Below, one piece after another: positions 1 to 11,260 of a DNA stretch of 64,000 nt. How positions within the stretch are numbered: position 1 is the stretch's first letter; every line of letters starts with the position of its first letter. Origin of the DNA: Metopolophium dirhodum (lineage: Eukaryota > Arthropoda > Insecta > Hemiptera > Aphididae); NCBI RefSeq assembly GCF_019925205.1, contig NC_083566.1, positions 20,956,001-21,020,000 on the forward strand, written 5' to 3'. The notes under the pieces are model-generated. The model saw nothing but the letters and a program-made list of their open reading frames with translations, was not told the DNA's origin and did not search any database. The translations under genes were made by a program, and so were the position numbers.

Positions 1-3000
1 TTTTTTTATTAGTACTGTAACTCTAGTTTGTATTTACTTGAAAATTGTTTAATGAACAAAATATTTTGAATAGTTTTTTCTAAATTTTTTTCCAAATTTT
101 TTTTTTGTTTTTTAAAATCTATATGCCTGCAGGCGCCAACACCTCCCTTTAATTTATTTTTTATGATTTTAACTCTAGCCAAATTATTTAAACATTGACA
201 ATCTGGTACCCTTTGATTATTCTCTAATGAACTAAATATTTTAAATAGTTTTTTCTGTTTAAGTTTCGGGACATTTTAGTTTGAACTTCGTAATGTGTGT
301 ATCTACTGTAATTTTTTTTTTTTGATTTCTAAAATCTATTTGCCTGCGGGTTCCCACACCTCCCTTCAATTTTTTTTTTTGTTGTACTGTAACTCTTGTT
401 TGTATTGACTTGAAAATTGAAAACTTTGTGCCCCACGAATAATCCTTCTTTAATGAACTAAATATTTTGAATAGTTTTTTCTAAATTTTTTTCCAATTTT
501 TTTTTTTTGTTTTCTAAAATCTATTTGCCTGCGGGCGCCCACACCTCCCTTCAATTTTTTTTATTAGTACTGTAACTCTAGTTTGTATTTACTTGAAAAT
601 TGTTTAATGAACAAAATATTTTGAATAGTTTTTTCTAAATTTTTTTCCAAATTTTTTTTTTGTTTTTTAAAATCTATATGCCTGCAGGCGCCAACACCTC
701 CCTTTAATTTATTTTTTATGATTTTAACTCTAGCCAAATTATTTAAACATTGACAATCTGGTACCCTTTGATTATTCTCTAATGAACTAAATATTTTAAA
801 TAGTTTTTTCTGTTTAAGTTTCGGGACATTTTAGTTTGAACTTCGTAATGTGTGTATCTACTGTAATTTTTTTTTTTTGATTTCTAAAATCTATTTGCCT
901 GCGGGCGCCCCCACCTCCCTTCAATTTTTTTTTTTGTAGTACTGTAACTCTTGTTTGTATTGACTTGAAAATTGAAAACTTTGTGCCCCACGAATAATCC
1001 TTCTTTAATGAACTAAATATTTTGAATAGTTTTTTCTAAATTTTTTTCCAATTTTTTTTTTTTGTTTTCTAAAATCTATTTGCCTGCGGGCGCCCACACC
1101 TCCTTTCAATTTTTTTTATGAGTACTGTAACTCTTGTTTGTATTTACTTGAAAATTGTTTAATGAATAAAATATTTTGAATAGTTTTTTCTAAATTTTTT
1201 TCCAAATTTTTTTTTTGTTTTTTAAAATCTATATGCCTGCAGGCGCCAACACCTCCCTTTAATTTATTTTTTATGATTTTAACTCTAGCCAAATTATTTA
1301 AACATTGACAATCTGGTACCCTTTGATTATTCTCTAATGAACTAAATATTTTAAATAGTTTTTTCTGTTTAAGTTTCGGGACATTTTAGTTTGAACTTCG
1401 TAATGTGTGTATCTACTGTAATTTTTTTTTTTTGATTTCTAAAATCTATTTGCCTGCGGGTTCCCACACCTCCCTTCAATTTTTTTTTTTGTTGTACTGT
1501 AACTCTTGTTTGTATTGACTTGAAAATTGAAAACTTTGTGCCCCACGAATAATCCTTCTTTAATGAACTAAATATTTTGAATAGTTTTTTCTAAATTTTT
1601 TTCCAATTTTTTTTTTTTGTTTTCTAAAATCTATTTGCCTGCGGGCGCCCACACCTCCCTTCAATTTTTTTTATTAGTACTGTAACTCTAGTTTGTATTT
1701 ACTTGAAAATTGTTTAATGAACAAAATATTTTGAATAGTTTTTTCTAAATTTTTTTCCAAATTTTTTTTTTGTTTTTTAAAATCTATATGCCTGCAGGCG
1801 CCAACACCTCCCTTTAATTTATTTTTTATGATTTTAACTCTAGCCAAATTATTTAAACATTGACAATCTGGTACCCTTTGATTATTCTCTAATGAACTAA
1901 ATATTTTAAATAGTTTTTTCTGTTTAAGTTTCGGGACATTTTAGTTTGAACTTCGTAATGTGTGTATCTACTGTAATTTTTTTTTTTTGATTTCTAAAAT
2001 CTATTTGCCTGCGGGCGCCCCCACCTCCCTTCAATTTTTTTTTTTGTAGTACTGTAACTCTTGTTTGTATTGACTTGAAAATTGAAAACTTTGTGCCCCA
2101 CGAATAATCCTTCTTTAATGAACTAAATATTTTGAATAGTTTTTTCTAAATTTTTTTCCAATTTTTTTTTTTTGTTTTCTAAAATCTATTTGCCTGCGGG
2201 CGCCCACACCTCCTTTCAATTTTTTTTATGAGTACTGTAACTCTTGTTTGTATTTACTTGAAAATTGTTTAATGAATAAAATATTTTGAATAGTTTTTTC
2301 TAAATTTTTTTCCAAATTTTTTTTTTGTTTTTTAAAATCTATATGCCTGCAGGCGCCAACACCTCCCTTTAATTTATTTTTTATGATTTTAACTCTAGCC
2401 AAATTATTTAAACATTGACAATCTGGTACCCTTTGATTATTCTCTAATGAACTAAATATTTTAAATAGTTTTTTCTGTTTAAGTTTCGGGACATTTTAGT
2501 TTGAACTTCGTAATGTGTGTATCTACTGTAATTTTTTTTTTTTGATTTCTAAAATCTATTTGCCTGCGGGTTCCCACACCTCCCTTCAATTTTTTTTTTT
2601 GTTGTACTGTAACTCTTGTTTGTATTGACTTGAAAATTGAAAACTTTGTGCCCCACGAATAATCCTTCTTTAATGAACTAAATATTTTGAATAGTTTTTT
2701 CTAAATTTTTTTCCAATTTTTTTTTTTTGTTTTCTAAAATCTATTTGCCTGCGGGCGCCCACACCTCCCTTCAATTTTTTTTATTAGTACTGTAACTCTA
2801 GTTTGTATTTACTTGAAAATTGTTTAATGAACAAAATATTTTGAATAGTTTTTTCTAAATTTTTTTCCAAATTTTTTTTTTGTTTTTTAAAATCTATATG
2901 CCTGCAGGCGCCAACACCTCCCTTTAATTTATTTTTTATGATTTTAACTCTAGCCAAATTATTTAAACATTGACAATCTGGTACCCTTTGATTATTCTCT

Positions 3001-6000
3001 AATGAACTAAATATTTTAAATAGTTTTTTCTGTTTAAGTTTCGGGACATTTTAGTTTGAACTTCGTAATGTGTGTATCTACTGTAATTTTTTTTTTTGAT
3101 TTCTAAAATCTATTTGCCTGCGGGTTCCCACACCTCCCTTCAATTTTTTTTTTTGTTGTACTGTAACTCTTGTTTGTATTGACTTGAAAATTGAAAACTT
3201 TGTGCCCCACGAATAATCCTTCTTTAATGAACTAAATATTTTGAATAGTTTTTTCTAAATTTTTTCCAATTTTTTTTTTTTGTTTTCTAAAATCTATTTG
3301 CCTGCGGGCGCCCACACCTCCCTTCAATTTTTTTTATGAGTACTGTAACTCTTGTTTGTATTTACTTGAAAATTGTTTAATGAATAAAATATTTTGAATA
3401 GTTTTTTCTAAATTTTTTTCCAAATTTTTTTTTTGTTTTTTAAAATCTATATGCCTGCACGCGCCAACACCTCCCTTTAATTTATTTTTTATGATTTTAA
3501 CTCTAGCCAAATTATTTAAACATTGACAATCTGGTACCCTTTGATTATTCTCTAATGAACTAAATATTTTAAATAGTTTTTTCTGTTTAAGTTTCGGGAC
3601 ATTTTAGTTTGAACTTCGTAATGTGTGTATCTACTGTAATTTTTTTTTTTTGATTTCTAAAATCTATTTGCCTGCGGGCGCCCCCACCTCCCTTCAATTT
3701 TTTTTTTTGTAGTACTGTAACTCTTGTTTGTATTGACTTGAAAATTGAAAACTTTGTGCCCCACGAATAATCCTTCTTTAATGAACTAAATATTTTGAAT
3801 AGTTTTTTCTAAATTTTTTTCCAATTTTTTTTTTTTGTTTTCTAAAATCTATTTGCCTGCGGGCGCCCACACCTCCTTTCAATTTTTTTTATGAGTACTG
3901 TAACTCTTGTTTGTATTTACTTGAAAATTGTTTAATGAATAAAATATTTTGAATAGTTTTTTCTAAATTTTTTTCCAAATTTTTTTTTTGTTTTTTAAAA
4001 TCTATATGCCTGCAGGCGCCAACACCTCCCTTTAATTTATTTTTTATGATTTTAACTCTAGCCAAATTATTTAAACATTGACAATCTGGTACCCTTTGAT
4101 TATTCTCTAATGAACTAAATATTTTAAATAGTTTTTTCTGTTTAAGTTTCGGGACATTTTAGTTTGAACTTCGTAATGTGTGTATCTACTGTAATTTTTT
4201 TTTTTTGATTTCTAAAATCTATTTGCCTGCGGGTTCCCACACCTCCCTTCAATTTTTTTTTTTGTTGTACTGTAACTCTTGTTTGTATTGACTTGAAAAT
4301 TGAAAACTTTGTGCCCCACGAATAATCCTTCTTTAATGAACTAAATATTTTGAATAGTTTTTTCTAAATTTTTTTCCAATTTTTTTTTTTTGTTTTCTAA
4401 AATCTATTTGCCTGCGGGCGCCCACACCTCCCTTCAATTTTTTTTATTAGTACTGTAACTCTAGTTTGTATTTACTTGAAAATTGTTTAATGAACAAAAT
4501 ATTTTGAATAGTTTTTTCTAAATTTTTTTCCAAATTTTTTTTTTGTTTTTTAAAATCTATATGCCTGCAGGCGCCAACACCTCCCTTTAATTTATTTTTT
4601 ATGATTTTAACTCTAGCCAAATTATTTAAACATTGACAATCTGGTACCCTTTGATTATTCACTAATGAACTAAATATTTTAAATAGTTTTTTCTGTTTAA
4701 GTTTCGGGACATTTTAGTTTGAACTTCGTAATGTGTGTATCTACTGTAATTTTTTTTTTTTGATTTCTAAAATCTATTTGCCTGCGGGCGCCCCCACCTC
4801 CCTTCAATTTTTTTTTTTGTAGTACTGTAACTCTTGTTTGTATTGACTTGAAAATTGAAAACTTTGTGCCCCACGAATAATCCTTCTTTAATGAACTAAA
4901 TATTTTGAATAGTTTTTTCTAAATTTTTTTCCAATTTTTTTTTTTTGTTTTCTAAAATCTATTTGCCTGCGGGCGCCCACACCTCCCTTCAATTTTTTTT
5001 ATGAGTACTGTAACTCTTGTTTGTATTTACTTGAAAATTGTTTAATGAATAAAATATTTTGAATAGTTTTTTCTAAATTTTTTTCCAAATTTTTTTTTTG
5101 TTTTTTAAAATCTATATGCCTGCAGGCGCCAACACCTCCCTTTAATTTATTTTTTATGATTTTAACTCTAGCCAAATTATTTAAACATTGACAATCTGGT
5201 ACCCTTTGATTATTCTCTAATGAACTAAATATTTTAAATAGTTTTTTCTGTTTAAGTTTCGGGACATTTTAGTTTGAACTTCGTAATGTGTGTATCTACT
5301 GTAATTTTTTTTTTTTTGATTTCTAAAATCTATTTGCCTGCGGGCGCCCACACCTCCCTTCAATTTTTTTTATTAGTACTGTAACTCTAGTTTGTATTTA
5401 CTTGAAAATTGTTTAATGAACAAAATATTTTGAATAGTTTTTTCTAAATTTTTTTCCAAATTTTTTTTTTGTTTTTTAAAATCTATATGCCTGCAGGCGC
5501 CAACACCTCCCTTTAATTTATTTTTTATGATTTTAACTCTAGCCAAATTATTTAAACATTGACAATCTGGTACCCTTTGATTATTCTCTAATGAACTAAA
5601 TATTTTAAATAGTTTTTTCTGTTTAAGTTTCGGGACATTTTAGTTTGAACTTCGTAATGTGTGTATCTACTGTAATTTTTTTTTTTTGATTTCTAAAATC
5701 TATTTGCCTGCGGGTTCCCACACCTCCCTTCAATTTTTTTTTTTGTTGTACTGTAACTCTTGTTTGTATTGACTTGAAAATTGAAAACTTTGTGCCCCAC
5801 GAATAATCCTTCTTTAATGAACTAAATATTTTGAATAGTTTTTTCTAAATTTTTTTCCAATTTTTTTTTTTTGTTTTCTAAAATCTATTTGCCTGCGGGC
5901 GCCCACACCTCCCTTCAATTTTTTTTATTAGTACTGTAACTCTAGTTTTTATTTACTTGAAAATTGTTTAATGAACAAAATATTTTGAATAGTTTTTTCT

Positions 6001-8455
6001 AAATTTTTTTCCAAATTTTTTTTTTGTTTTTTAAAATCTATATGCCTGCAGGCGCCAACACCTCCCTTTAATTTATTTTTTATGATTTTAACTCTAGCCA
6101 AATTATTTAAACATTGACAATCTGGTACCCTTTGATTATTCACTAATGAACTAAATATTTTAAATAGTTTTTTCTGTTTAAGTTTCGGGACATTTTAGTT
6201 TGAACTTCGTAATGTGTGTATCTACTGTAATTTTTTTTTTTTGATTTCTAAAATCTATTTGCCTGCGGGCGCCCCCACCTCCCTTCAATTTTTTTTTTTG
6301 TAGTACTGTAACTCTTGTTTGTATTGACTTGAAAATTGAAAACTTTGTGCCCCACGAATAATCCTTCTTTAATGAACTAAATATTTTGAATAGTTTTTTC
6401 TAAATTTTTTTCCAATTTTTTTTTTTTGTTTTCTAAAATCTATTTGCCTGCGGGCGCCCACACCTCCCTTCAATTTTTTTTATTAGTACTGTAACTCTAG
6501 TTTGTATTTACTTGAAAATTGTTTAATGAACAAAATATTTTGAATAGTTTTTTCTAAATTTTTTTCCAAATTTTTTTTTTTGTTTTTTAAAATCTATATG
6601 CCTGCAGGCGCCAACACCTCCCTTTAATTTATTTTTTATGATTTTAACTCTAGCCAAATTATTTAAACATTGACAATCTGGTACCCTTTGATTATTCACT
6701 AATGAACTAAATATTTTAAATAGTTTTTTCTGTTTAAGTTTCGGGACATTTTAGTTTGAACTTCGTAATGTGTGTATCTACTGTAATTTTTTTTTTTTGA
6801 TTTCTAAAATCTATTTGCCTGCGGGCGCCCCCACCTCCCTTCAATTTTTTTTTTTGTAGTACTGTAACTCTTGTTTGTATTGACTTGAAAATTGAAAACT
6901 TTGTGCCCCACGAATAATCCTTCTTTAATGAACTAAATATTTTGAATAGTTTTTTCTAAATTTTTTTCCAATTTTTTTTTTTTGTTTTCTAAAATCTATT
7001 TGCCTGCGGGCGCCCACACCTCCCTTCAATTTTTTTTATGAGTACTGTAACTCTTGTTTGTATTTACTTGAAAATTGTTTAATGAACAAAATATTTTGAA
7101 TAGTTTTTTCTAAATTTTTTTCCAAATTTTTTTTTTGTTTTTTAAAATCTATATGCCTGCAGGCGCCAACACCTCCCTTTAATTTATTTTTTATGATTTT
7201 AACTCTAGCCAAATTATTTAAACATTGACAATCTGGTACCCTTTGATTATTCACTAATGAACTAAATATTTTAAATAGTTTTTTCTGTTTAAGTTTCGGG
7301 ACATTTTAGTTTGAACTTCGTAATGTGTGTATCTACTGTAATTTTTTTTTTTTGATTTCTAAAATCTATTTGCCTGCGGGCGCCCCCACCTCCCTTCAAT
7401 TTTTTTTTTTTTAGTACTGTAACTCTTGTTTGTATTGACTTGAAAATTGAAAACTTTGTGCCCCACGAATAATCCTTCTTTAATGAACTAAATATTTTGA
7501 ATAGTTTTTTCTAAATTTTTTTCCAATTTTTTTTTTTTGTTTTCTAAAATCTATTTGCCTGCGGGCGCCCACACCTCCCTTCAATTTTTTTTATGAGTAC
7601 TGTAACTCTTGTTTGTATTTACTTGAAAATTGTTTAATGAATAAAATATTTTGAATAGTTTTTTCTAAATTTTTTTCCAAATTTTTTTTTTGTTTATAAA
7701 ATCTATATGCCTGCAGGCGCCAACACCTCCCTTTAATTTATTTTTTATGATTTTAACTCTAGCCAAATTATTTAAACATTGACAATCTGGTACCCTTTGA
7801 TTATTCTCTAATGAACTAAATATTTTAAATAGTTTTTTCTGTTTAAGTTTCGGGACATTTTAGTTTGAACTTCGTAATGTGTGTATCTACTGTAATTTTT
7901 TTTTTTTGATTTCTAAAATCTATTTGCCTGCGGGCGCCCACACCTCCCTTCAATTTTTTTTATTAGTACTGTAACTCTAGTTTGTATTGACTTGAAAATT
8001 GATAACTTTGTGCCCCACGAATAATCCTTCTTTAATGAACTAAATATTTTGAATAGTTTTTTCTAATTTTTTTTCCAATTTTTTTTTTTGTTTTCTAAAA
8101 TCTATTTGCCTGCGGGCGCCCACACCTCTCTTCAATTTTTTTTATTAGTACTGTAACTCTAGTTTGTATTGACTTGAAAATTGTTTAATGAACAAAATAT
8201 TTTGAATAGTTTTTTCTAAATTTTTTTCCAAATTTTTTTTTTGATTTCTAAAATCTATTTGCCTGCGGGCGCCCACACCTCCCTTCAATTTTTTTTATCA
8301 GTACTGTAACTCTAGTTTGTATTGACTTGAAAATTGTTTAATGAACAAAATATTTTGAATAGTTTTTTCTAAATTTTTTTTCAAATTTTTTTTTTGTTTT
8401 TCAAAATCTATATGCCTGCAGGCGCCAACACCTCCCTTTAATTTTATTTTTATGA
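1..8455 (+). repeat. Left satellite arm, 555-bp higher-order tandem repeat
   Basis: Tandem array truncated by the window start. The landmark TGCCTGCAGG recurs at 124, 679, 1234, 1789, 2344 and 2899, then 4007, 4562 and 5117, giving a 555-bp period; a variant landmark lies near 3452. Each period holds three related subunits of 217, 185 and 153 bp. Each subunit opens with a core like TTTGCCTGCGGGCGCC followed by CACCTCCCTT and a T-tract, and contains a second block like GAACTAAATATTTTGAATAG. In the first third, alternate periods differ (GGGTTCCC versus GGGCGCCCCC), so the true unit there is a 1,110-bp dimer. One period near 5,117 lacks its middle subunit. Copies are nearly identical except for homopolymer length. 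The last units (about 7,900-8,455) are rearranged. No coding role seen. Confidence 0.97.
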
Positions 8456-8480
8456 TTTCAGGAGGTAGTATATGTAGGTT

Positions 8481-8676
8481 CTATCCCAGTTTTTACAATT
8501 ACAGGGAGATTTAAAAACGGTTATCCACGACTTTCCCCCTTGAACGATCAGATTTGTGGGTGCTTACTACCCCAGTTTTTTACTGTTCCAGGGTGATTTA
8601 AAAACGGTTATCCACGACTTTCCCCCTTGGATGAACAGATTTTTGGCTGCTTTCTATCCCAGTTTATACTGTTTAA
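8481..8676 (+). repeat. Short tandem repeat, ~88-bp unit, two and a bit copies
   Basis: Between the satellite arm and the BIR gene, a unit beginning CTATCCCAGTTTTTAC or CTACCCCAGTTTTTTAC is repeated at about 8481, 8568 and 8656. The first two copies share a core AAAAACGGTTATCCACGA followed by CTTTCCCCCTTG. The third copy is cut short after CTATCCCAGTTTATACTG. Its position just upstream of the first plus-strand gene would suit a promoter or replication-related repeat, but nothing in the sequence proves that. Confidence 0.8.
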
Positions 8677-8962
8677 TTTTTTCATCACTGCTAGATATCG
8701 CTTTTTGCTTAAAGCAGACTATGGTGTACCAGGAGAACATGTGAATTAAATTTTCATTGATGTATTTGTTCATTCACAGACTGTTTTTCCGGAGAAACTT
8801 AAATTTTACTTTTGTTGGTTGCACTGTATTTTTTATCAAAATTTGGTAAACAAATTATTAATAATTTTTAAATATATTCAGTTGCTTGCGATTAGCTGTT
8901 TTACCAAGTTGTGTTTTGTAGTTTCTAATTTCCTCGTCGTTTCTTTAATTTTTTTAAAAAAA

Positions 8963-9361
8963 ATGAATTTCCAAAAATGTACAAATGATATCCGGTCATT
9001 GGTTAGTCAAATACGATTCAATTCAACACCGGCTTATCCAGAATTCACCGCATTTTCATCAAGGCTAAGATCATTTCAAACATACCCATCAAATACGGGC
9101 CAGAACAAATATAAATTGGCCCAGTGTGGTTTCCAGTATCTAAACATCGGGGATGCAGTTCAATGTCACTGGTGTGGGATAATTCTACATAATTTTGAAA
9201 TTTTTGACGATTGTTTTATAGAACATACTCGTTATTCACCAAAATGTGTATTTCTATTATTAATGAAGGGAAATCAGTATATACAAAAAGTCTTAAGTAA
9301 TTATTGTAAAACCGATGTTATTTGTAATTGTGAAACCGATCCGGACGACACCATTTGTTAA
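8963..9361 (+). CDS. BIR-domain (IAP-repeat) protein of the Polinton block
   Basis: A protein of 132 aa when started at the ATG at 8963. The same frame is open to an ATG at 8819, but the extra 48 residues are hydrophobic and AT-biased, and A-rich DNA sits just before 8963, so I prefer the shorter start. The protein carries one baculovirus IAP repeat: an N-terminal RLRSFQTYP segment, then LAQCGFQY, then zinc ligands spaced C-x2-C-x16-H-x6-C, exactly the family pattern. No RING finger follows; the tail ends in a short cysteine-containing stretch. BIR proteins bind caspases or other partners and are often carried by insect DNA viruses to restrain host cell death; that role is inferred here. It precedes two other plus-strand ORFs with short spacers. 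The reading frame is intact, unlike several neighbours. Confidence 0.9.
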   Translation: MNFQKCTNDIRSLVSQIRFNSTPAYPEFTAFSSRLRSFQTYPSNTGQNKYKLAQCGFQYLNIGDAVQCHWCGIILHNFEIFDDCFIEHTRYSPKCVFLLLMKGNQYIQKVLSNYCKTDVICNCETDPDDTIC

Positions 9362-9418
9362 ATCATGTGTTTTTGCTTATAATATATATTTTTTTTACAT
9401 TTTTTGTATTTTTTATCC

Positions 9419-9562
9419 ATGATTTTAGTATATAATATGTTTACAAACGATAAAAACTCACAGTTCAACGTAGGACTTCTAGCAGTTATATTTCACTTTA
9501 TATTTATGCTTATAGTGGTCAAAATATTTTTAACTTATAAAAAAATTAACAAAATTATTTAA
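9419..9562 (+). CDS. Small single-pass membrane protein (47 aa), hypothetical
   Basis: A short ORF of 47 codons lying between the BIR gene and the next ORF, whose ATG follows this stop by only two bases. The first methionine is at 9419; an internal one at codon 7 is an alternative start. After a polar N-terminus, residues about 18-39 form one hydrophobic segment (core LLAVIFHFIFMLIVVKIF), followed by a lysine-rich tail. This gives a predicted small membrane protein with the basic end on the cytosolic side. Tiny membrane proteins are common in Polinton-like and virophage-like elements, but I recognise no family. The tight packing between two longer ORFs in the same direction supports it being a gene; its size means it could also be chance. 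Confidence 0.5.
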   Translation: MILVYNMFTNDKNSQFNVGLLAVIFHFIFMLIVVKIFLTYKKINKII

Positions 9563-9564
9563 CA

Positions 9565-10185
9565 ATGGATTCACCAATAATTGTCTGTAAGTCTACTTTT
9601 GACATCCGTGCTTTTAGCAAGAAAAATATTACAGTGGGGTTATTAATTAATAATCAGATTTCTATTATTTTGCTATTGGAGTGTAAACTTTCAAAGAAAA
9701 TTATTACATTAAGTTTGGAAGAATGGTTTACACTTATGTCTGAATCTAATTACAATTCAATTATGAATAATTTACATATCAGATGTAGACGTGTAAAAAT
9801 AACAGATAACTTTTCATATTCAACCAATGTTAAACATAGTTTAATTACCTTGCATATAAACGACAATTACATTAGTTTGACGAACATTGACTTCGCCCGT
9901 CTCAAGCAAATAAAAAATTTGATCGATTTGTATATTGTAGAAAAACAGAAACGTTTGTCAAGTTATCAGGTTACATTTGACACAGCTTACGAACTGATTA
10001 AAAACGATGTCCGCGGTCTTCCCATCACTTGCCAGAGGAATGAATTTACAAACCAATATATTCAAAACTATGACTTTAGTTATTATTCGCATCTACAAAA
10101 CGATGACACATCATTTTTACATGAAATATTGCAATTTCATTTTAACACAATGTCTGATATGATATTACAAGACCTATTAGTATAA
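9565..10185 (+). CDS. Unrecognised 206-aa protein of the Polinton block
   Basis: An intact ORF of 206 aa starting with ATG two bases after the stop of the small membrane ORF. I do not recognise the family. The sequence is soluble-looking, with mixed hydrophobic and polar residues, no signal peptide or membrane segment, and few cysteines. A central run of alternating hydrophobic and charged residues (around LITLHINDNYISLTN) would suit beta strands. The C-terminal part is rich in aromatics and histidine (QNYDFSYYSHLQN). AATAAA-like signals follow the stop at about 10,184 and 10,205, and the gene converges on the integrase gene. Codon use is AT-rich like its neighbours. It could be a structural or accessory protein of the element; nothing visible decides that. 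Confidence 0.65.
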   Translation: MDSPIIVCKSTFDIRAFSKKNITVGLLINNQISIILLLECKLSKKIITLSLEEWFTLMSESNYNSIMNNLHIRCRRVKITDNFSYSTNVKHSLITLHINDNYISLTNIDFARLKQIKNLIDLYIVEKQKRLSSYQVTFDTAYELIKNDVRGLPITCQRNEFTNQYIQNYDFSYYSHLQNDDTSFLHEILQFHFNTMSDMILQDLLV

Positions 10186-10342
10186 TAAATTATTGTTTTT
10201 TTATAAATAAAACTTTTTTGTATACAATAATCAATCTTTTTTTATTTCAGGAGATAACCTATGTAAATAATTAATTTGCCTTGATAAAAAACTTTTATAT
10301 TTTTTATTATAAAAACTAAAAAGTATAACATATAAAATATCT

Positions 10343-11260
10343 TTATTTTAAAATATCTGATGATGTTATCCATGAATTTTGGCTCGAATCAAAGCCTAAC
10401 CATTTGACAAACATTTTATTCCCAACTTTTTTTATGATACGTTCAACGAGGAAAGTGTCTGGATAATCCGTTAACTTAATTTCCTGTTCGTAAAAACCAC
10501 CTAAGATTTTATTGCCTGTTCCATCTTTTAGTCGATAAGTTACTGGGTTTGTCTGTAAGACTTTTGAAATTGTAAATATTTCCGTTGTCCAATTTGGGGT
10601 GTATCCTTTACTAAATGCATGTTTATACTTAGATATTCTTACTTTATCATTAACTTTAAATTTCGGTTTATATAATGTTTTATCATTTATATGGGTATTA
10701 AATTTAATTTTGTTTGCGTCCAACCGAGCATCATTGGGTGTACATTTGATTGTTCTATGTTTTGTATTATTATAGTTTTGTATAATTTTTGATATTTTAT
10801 CATACCAATTCCATGTACCTGTTGCAGTGAAATGTCTATATATATTATTTTTAAGGGTTTGTATAACACGTTCACAAATTGAACACTTGATAACACTGTA
10901 TGAACTAAAATGTTTAATTTTATATTTTTTCATTAAATTTTGAAATTGAATATTATAAAATTCTGTGCCATTATCTGTCTGTAACAATTTTGGATTAGCT
11001 TTTTTCAATATATTAGACATGGCTTTTGTACAATTTTCACCGGACTTATTTTTCAGTGACTCAACCCAAATATATTTTGAATACGTGTCTATAACAACTA
11101 AAATATATCTAAAGCCGTGATTTTTTTTAGAATGAGATTGCATATCCATTAAATCAGCTTGCCAGAGGTCATCAATAAACCGTGTTACTACGCATCGTCT
11201 AGGAAATATTTTTCTGGCTGGCCGATGTAGTTCATTAGCTATACTATCTAAGGTTACCAT
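10343..11260 (-). CDS. Polinton-type integrase (retroviral-like DDE, chromodomain-like tail)
   Basis: An intact 305-aa ORF. The catalytic core follows the retroviral integrase plan: first aspartate in WQADLMDM (about residue 35), second in LQTDNGTEF (about residue 96), and glutamate in CERVIQTLKN about 33-35 residues later. After the core an SH3-like basic region (KFKVNDKVRISKYK) leads to a C-terminal chromodomain-like segment (FLVERIIKKVGNKMFVKWLGF through the final SW motif). This layout, without reverse transcriptase, is that of Polinton/Maverick integrases, which insert the element's double-stranded DNA into the chromosome. No N-terminal zinc-binding segment is obvious. Its start codon overlaps the stop of the upstream minus-strand ORF (TAATGG arrangement), suggesting co-transcription. 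No disruption is visible, so it may be recently active or under selection. Confidence 0.9.
   Translation of the reverse strand: MVTLDSIANELHRPARKIFPRRCVVTRFIDDLWQADLMDMQSHSKKNHGFRYILVVIDTYSKYIWVESLKNKSGENCTKAMSNILKKANPKLLQTDNGTEFYNIQFQNLMKKYKIKHFSSYSVIKCSICERVIQTLKNNIYRHFTATGTWNWYDKISKIIQNYNNTKHRTIKCTPNDARLDANKIKFNTHINDKTLYKPKFKVNDKVRISKYKHAFSKGYTPNWTTEIFTISKVLQTNPVTYRLKDGTGNKILGGFYEQEIKLTDYPDTFLVERIIKKVGNKMFVKWLGFDSSQNSWITSSDILK

Noticed and set aside
4447..7254. Repeated minus-strand frames of 64-72 codons (starting MNNQRVPDC) in the left satellite
   Set aside because: They recur only because the 555-bp unit recurs, are broken in most units by one-base changes, and show no protein-family feature.
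8556..8744. 62-codon plus-strand frame before the BIR gene
   Set aside because: It lies across the 88-bp tandem repeat and has no recognisable domain; the repeat explains it.
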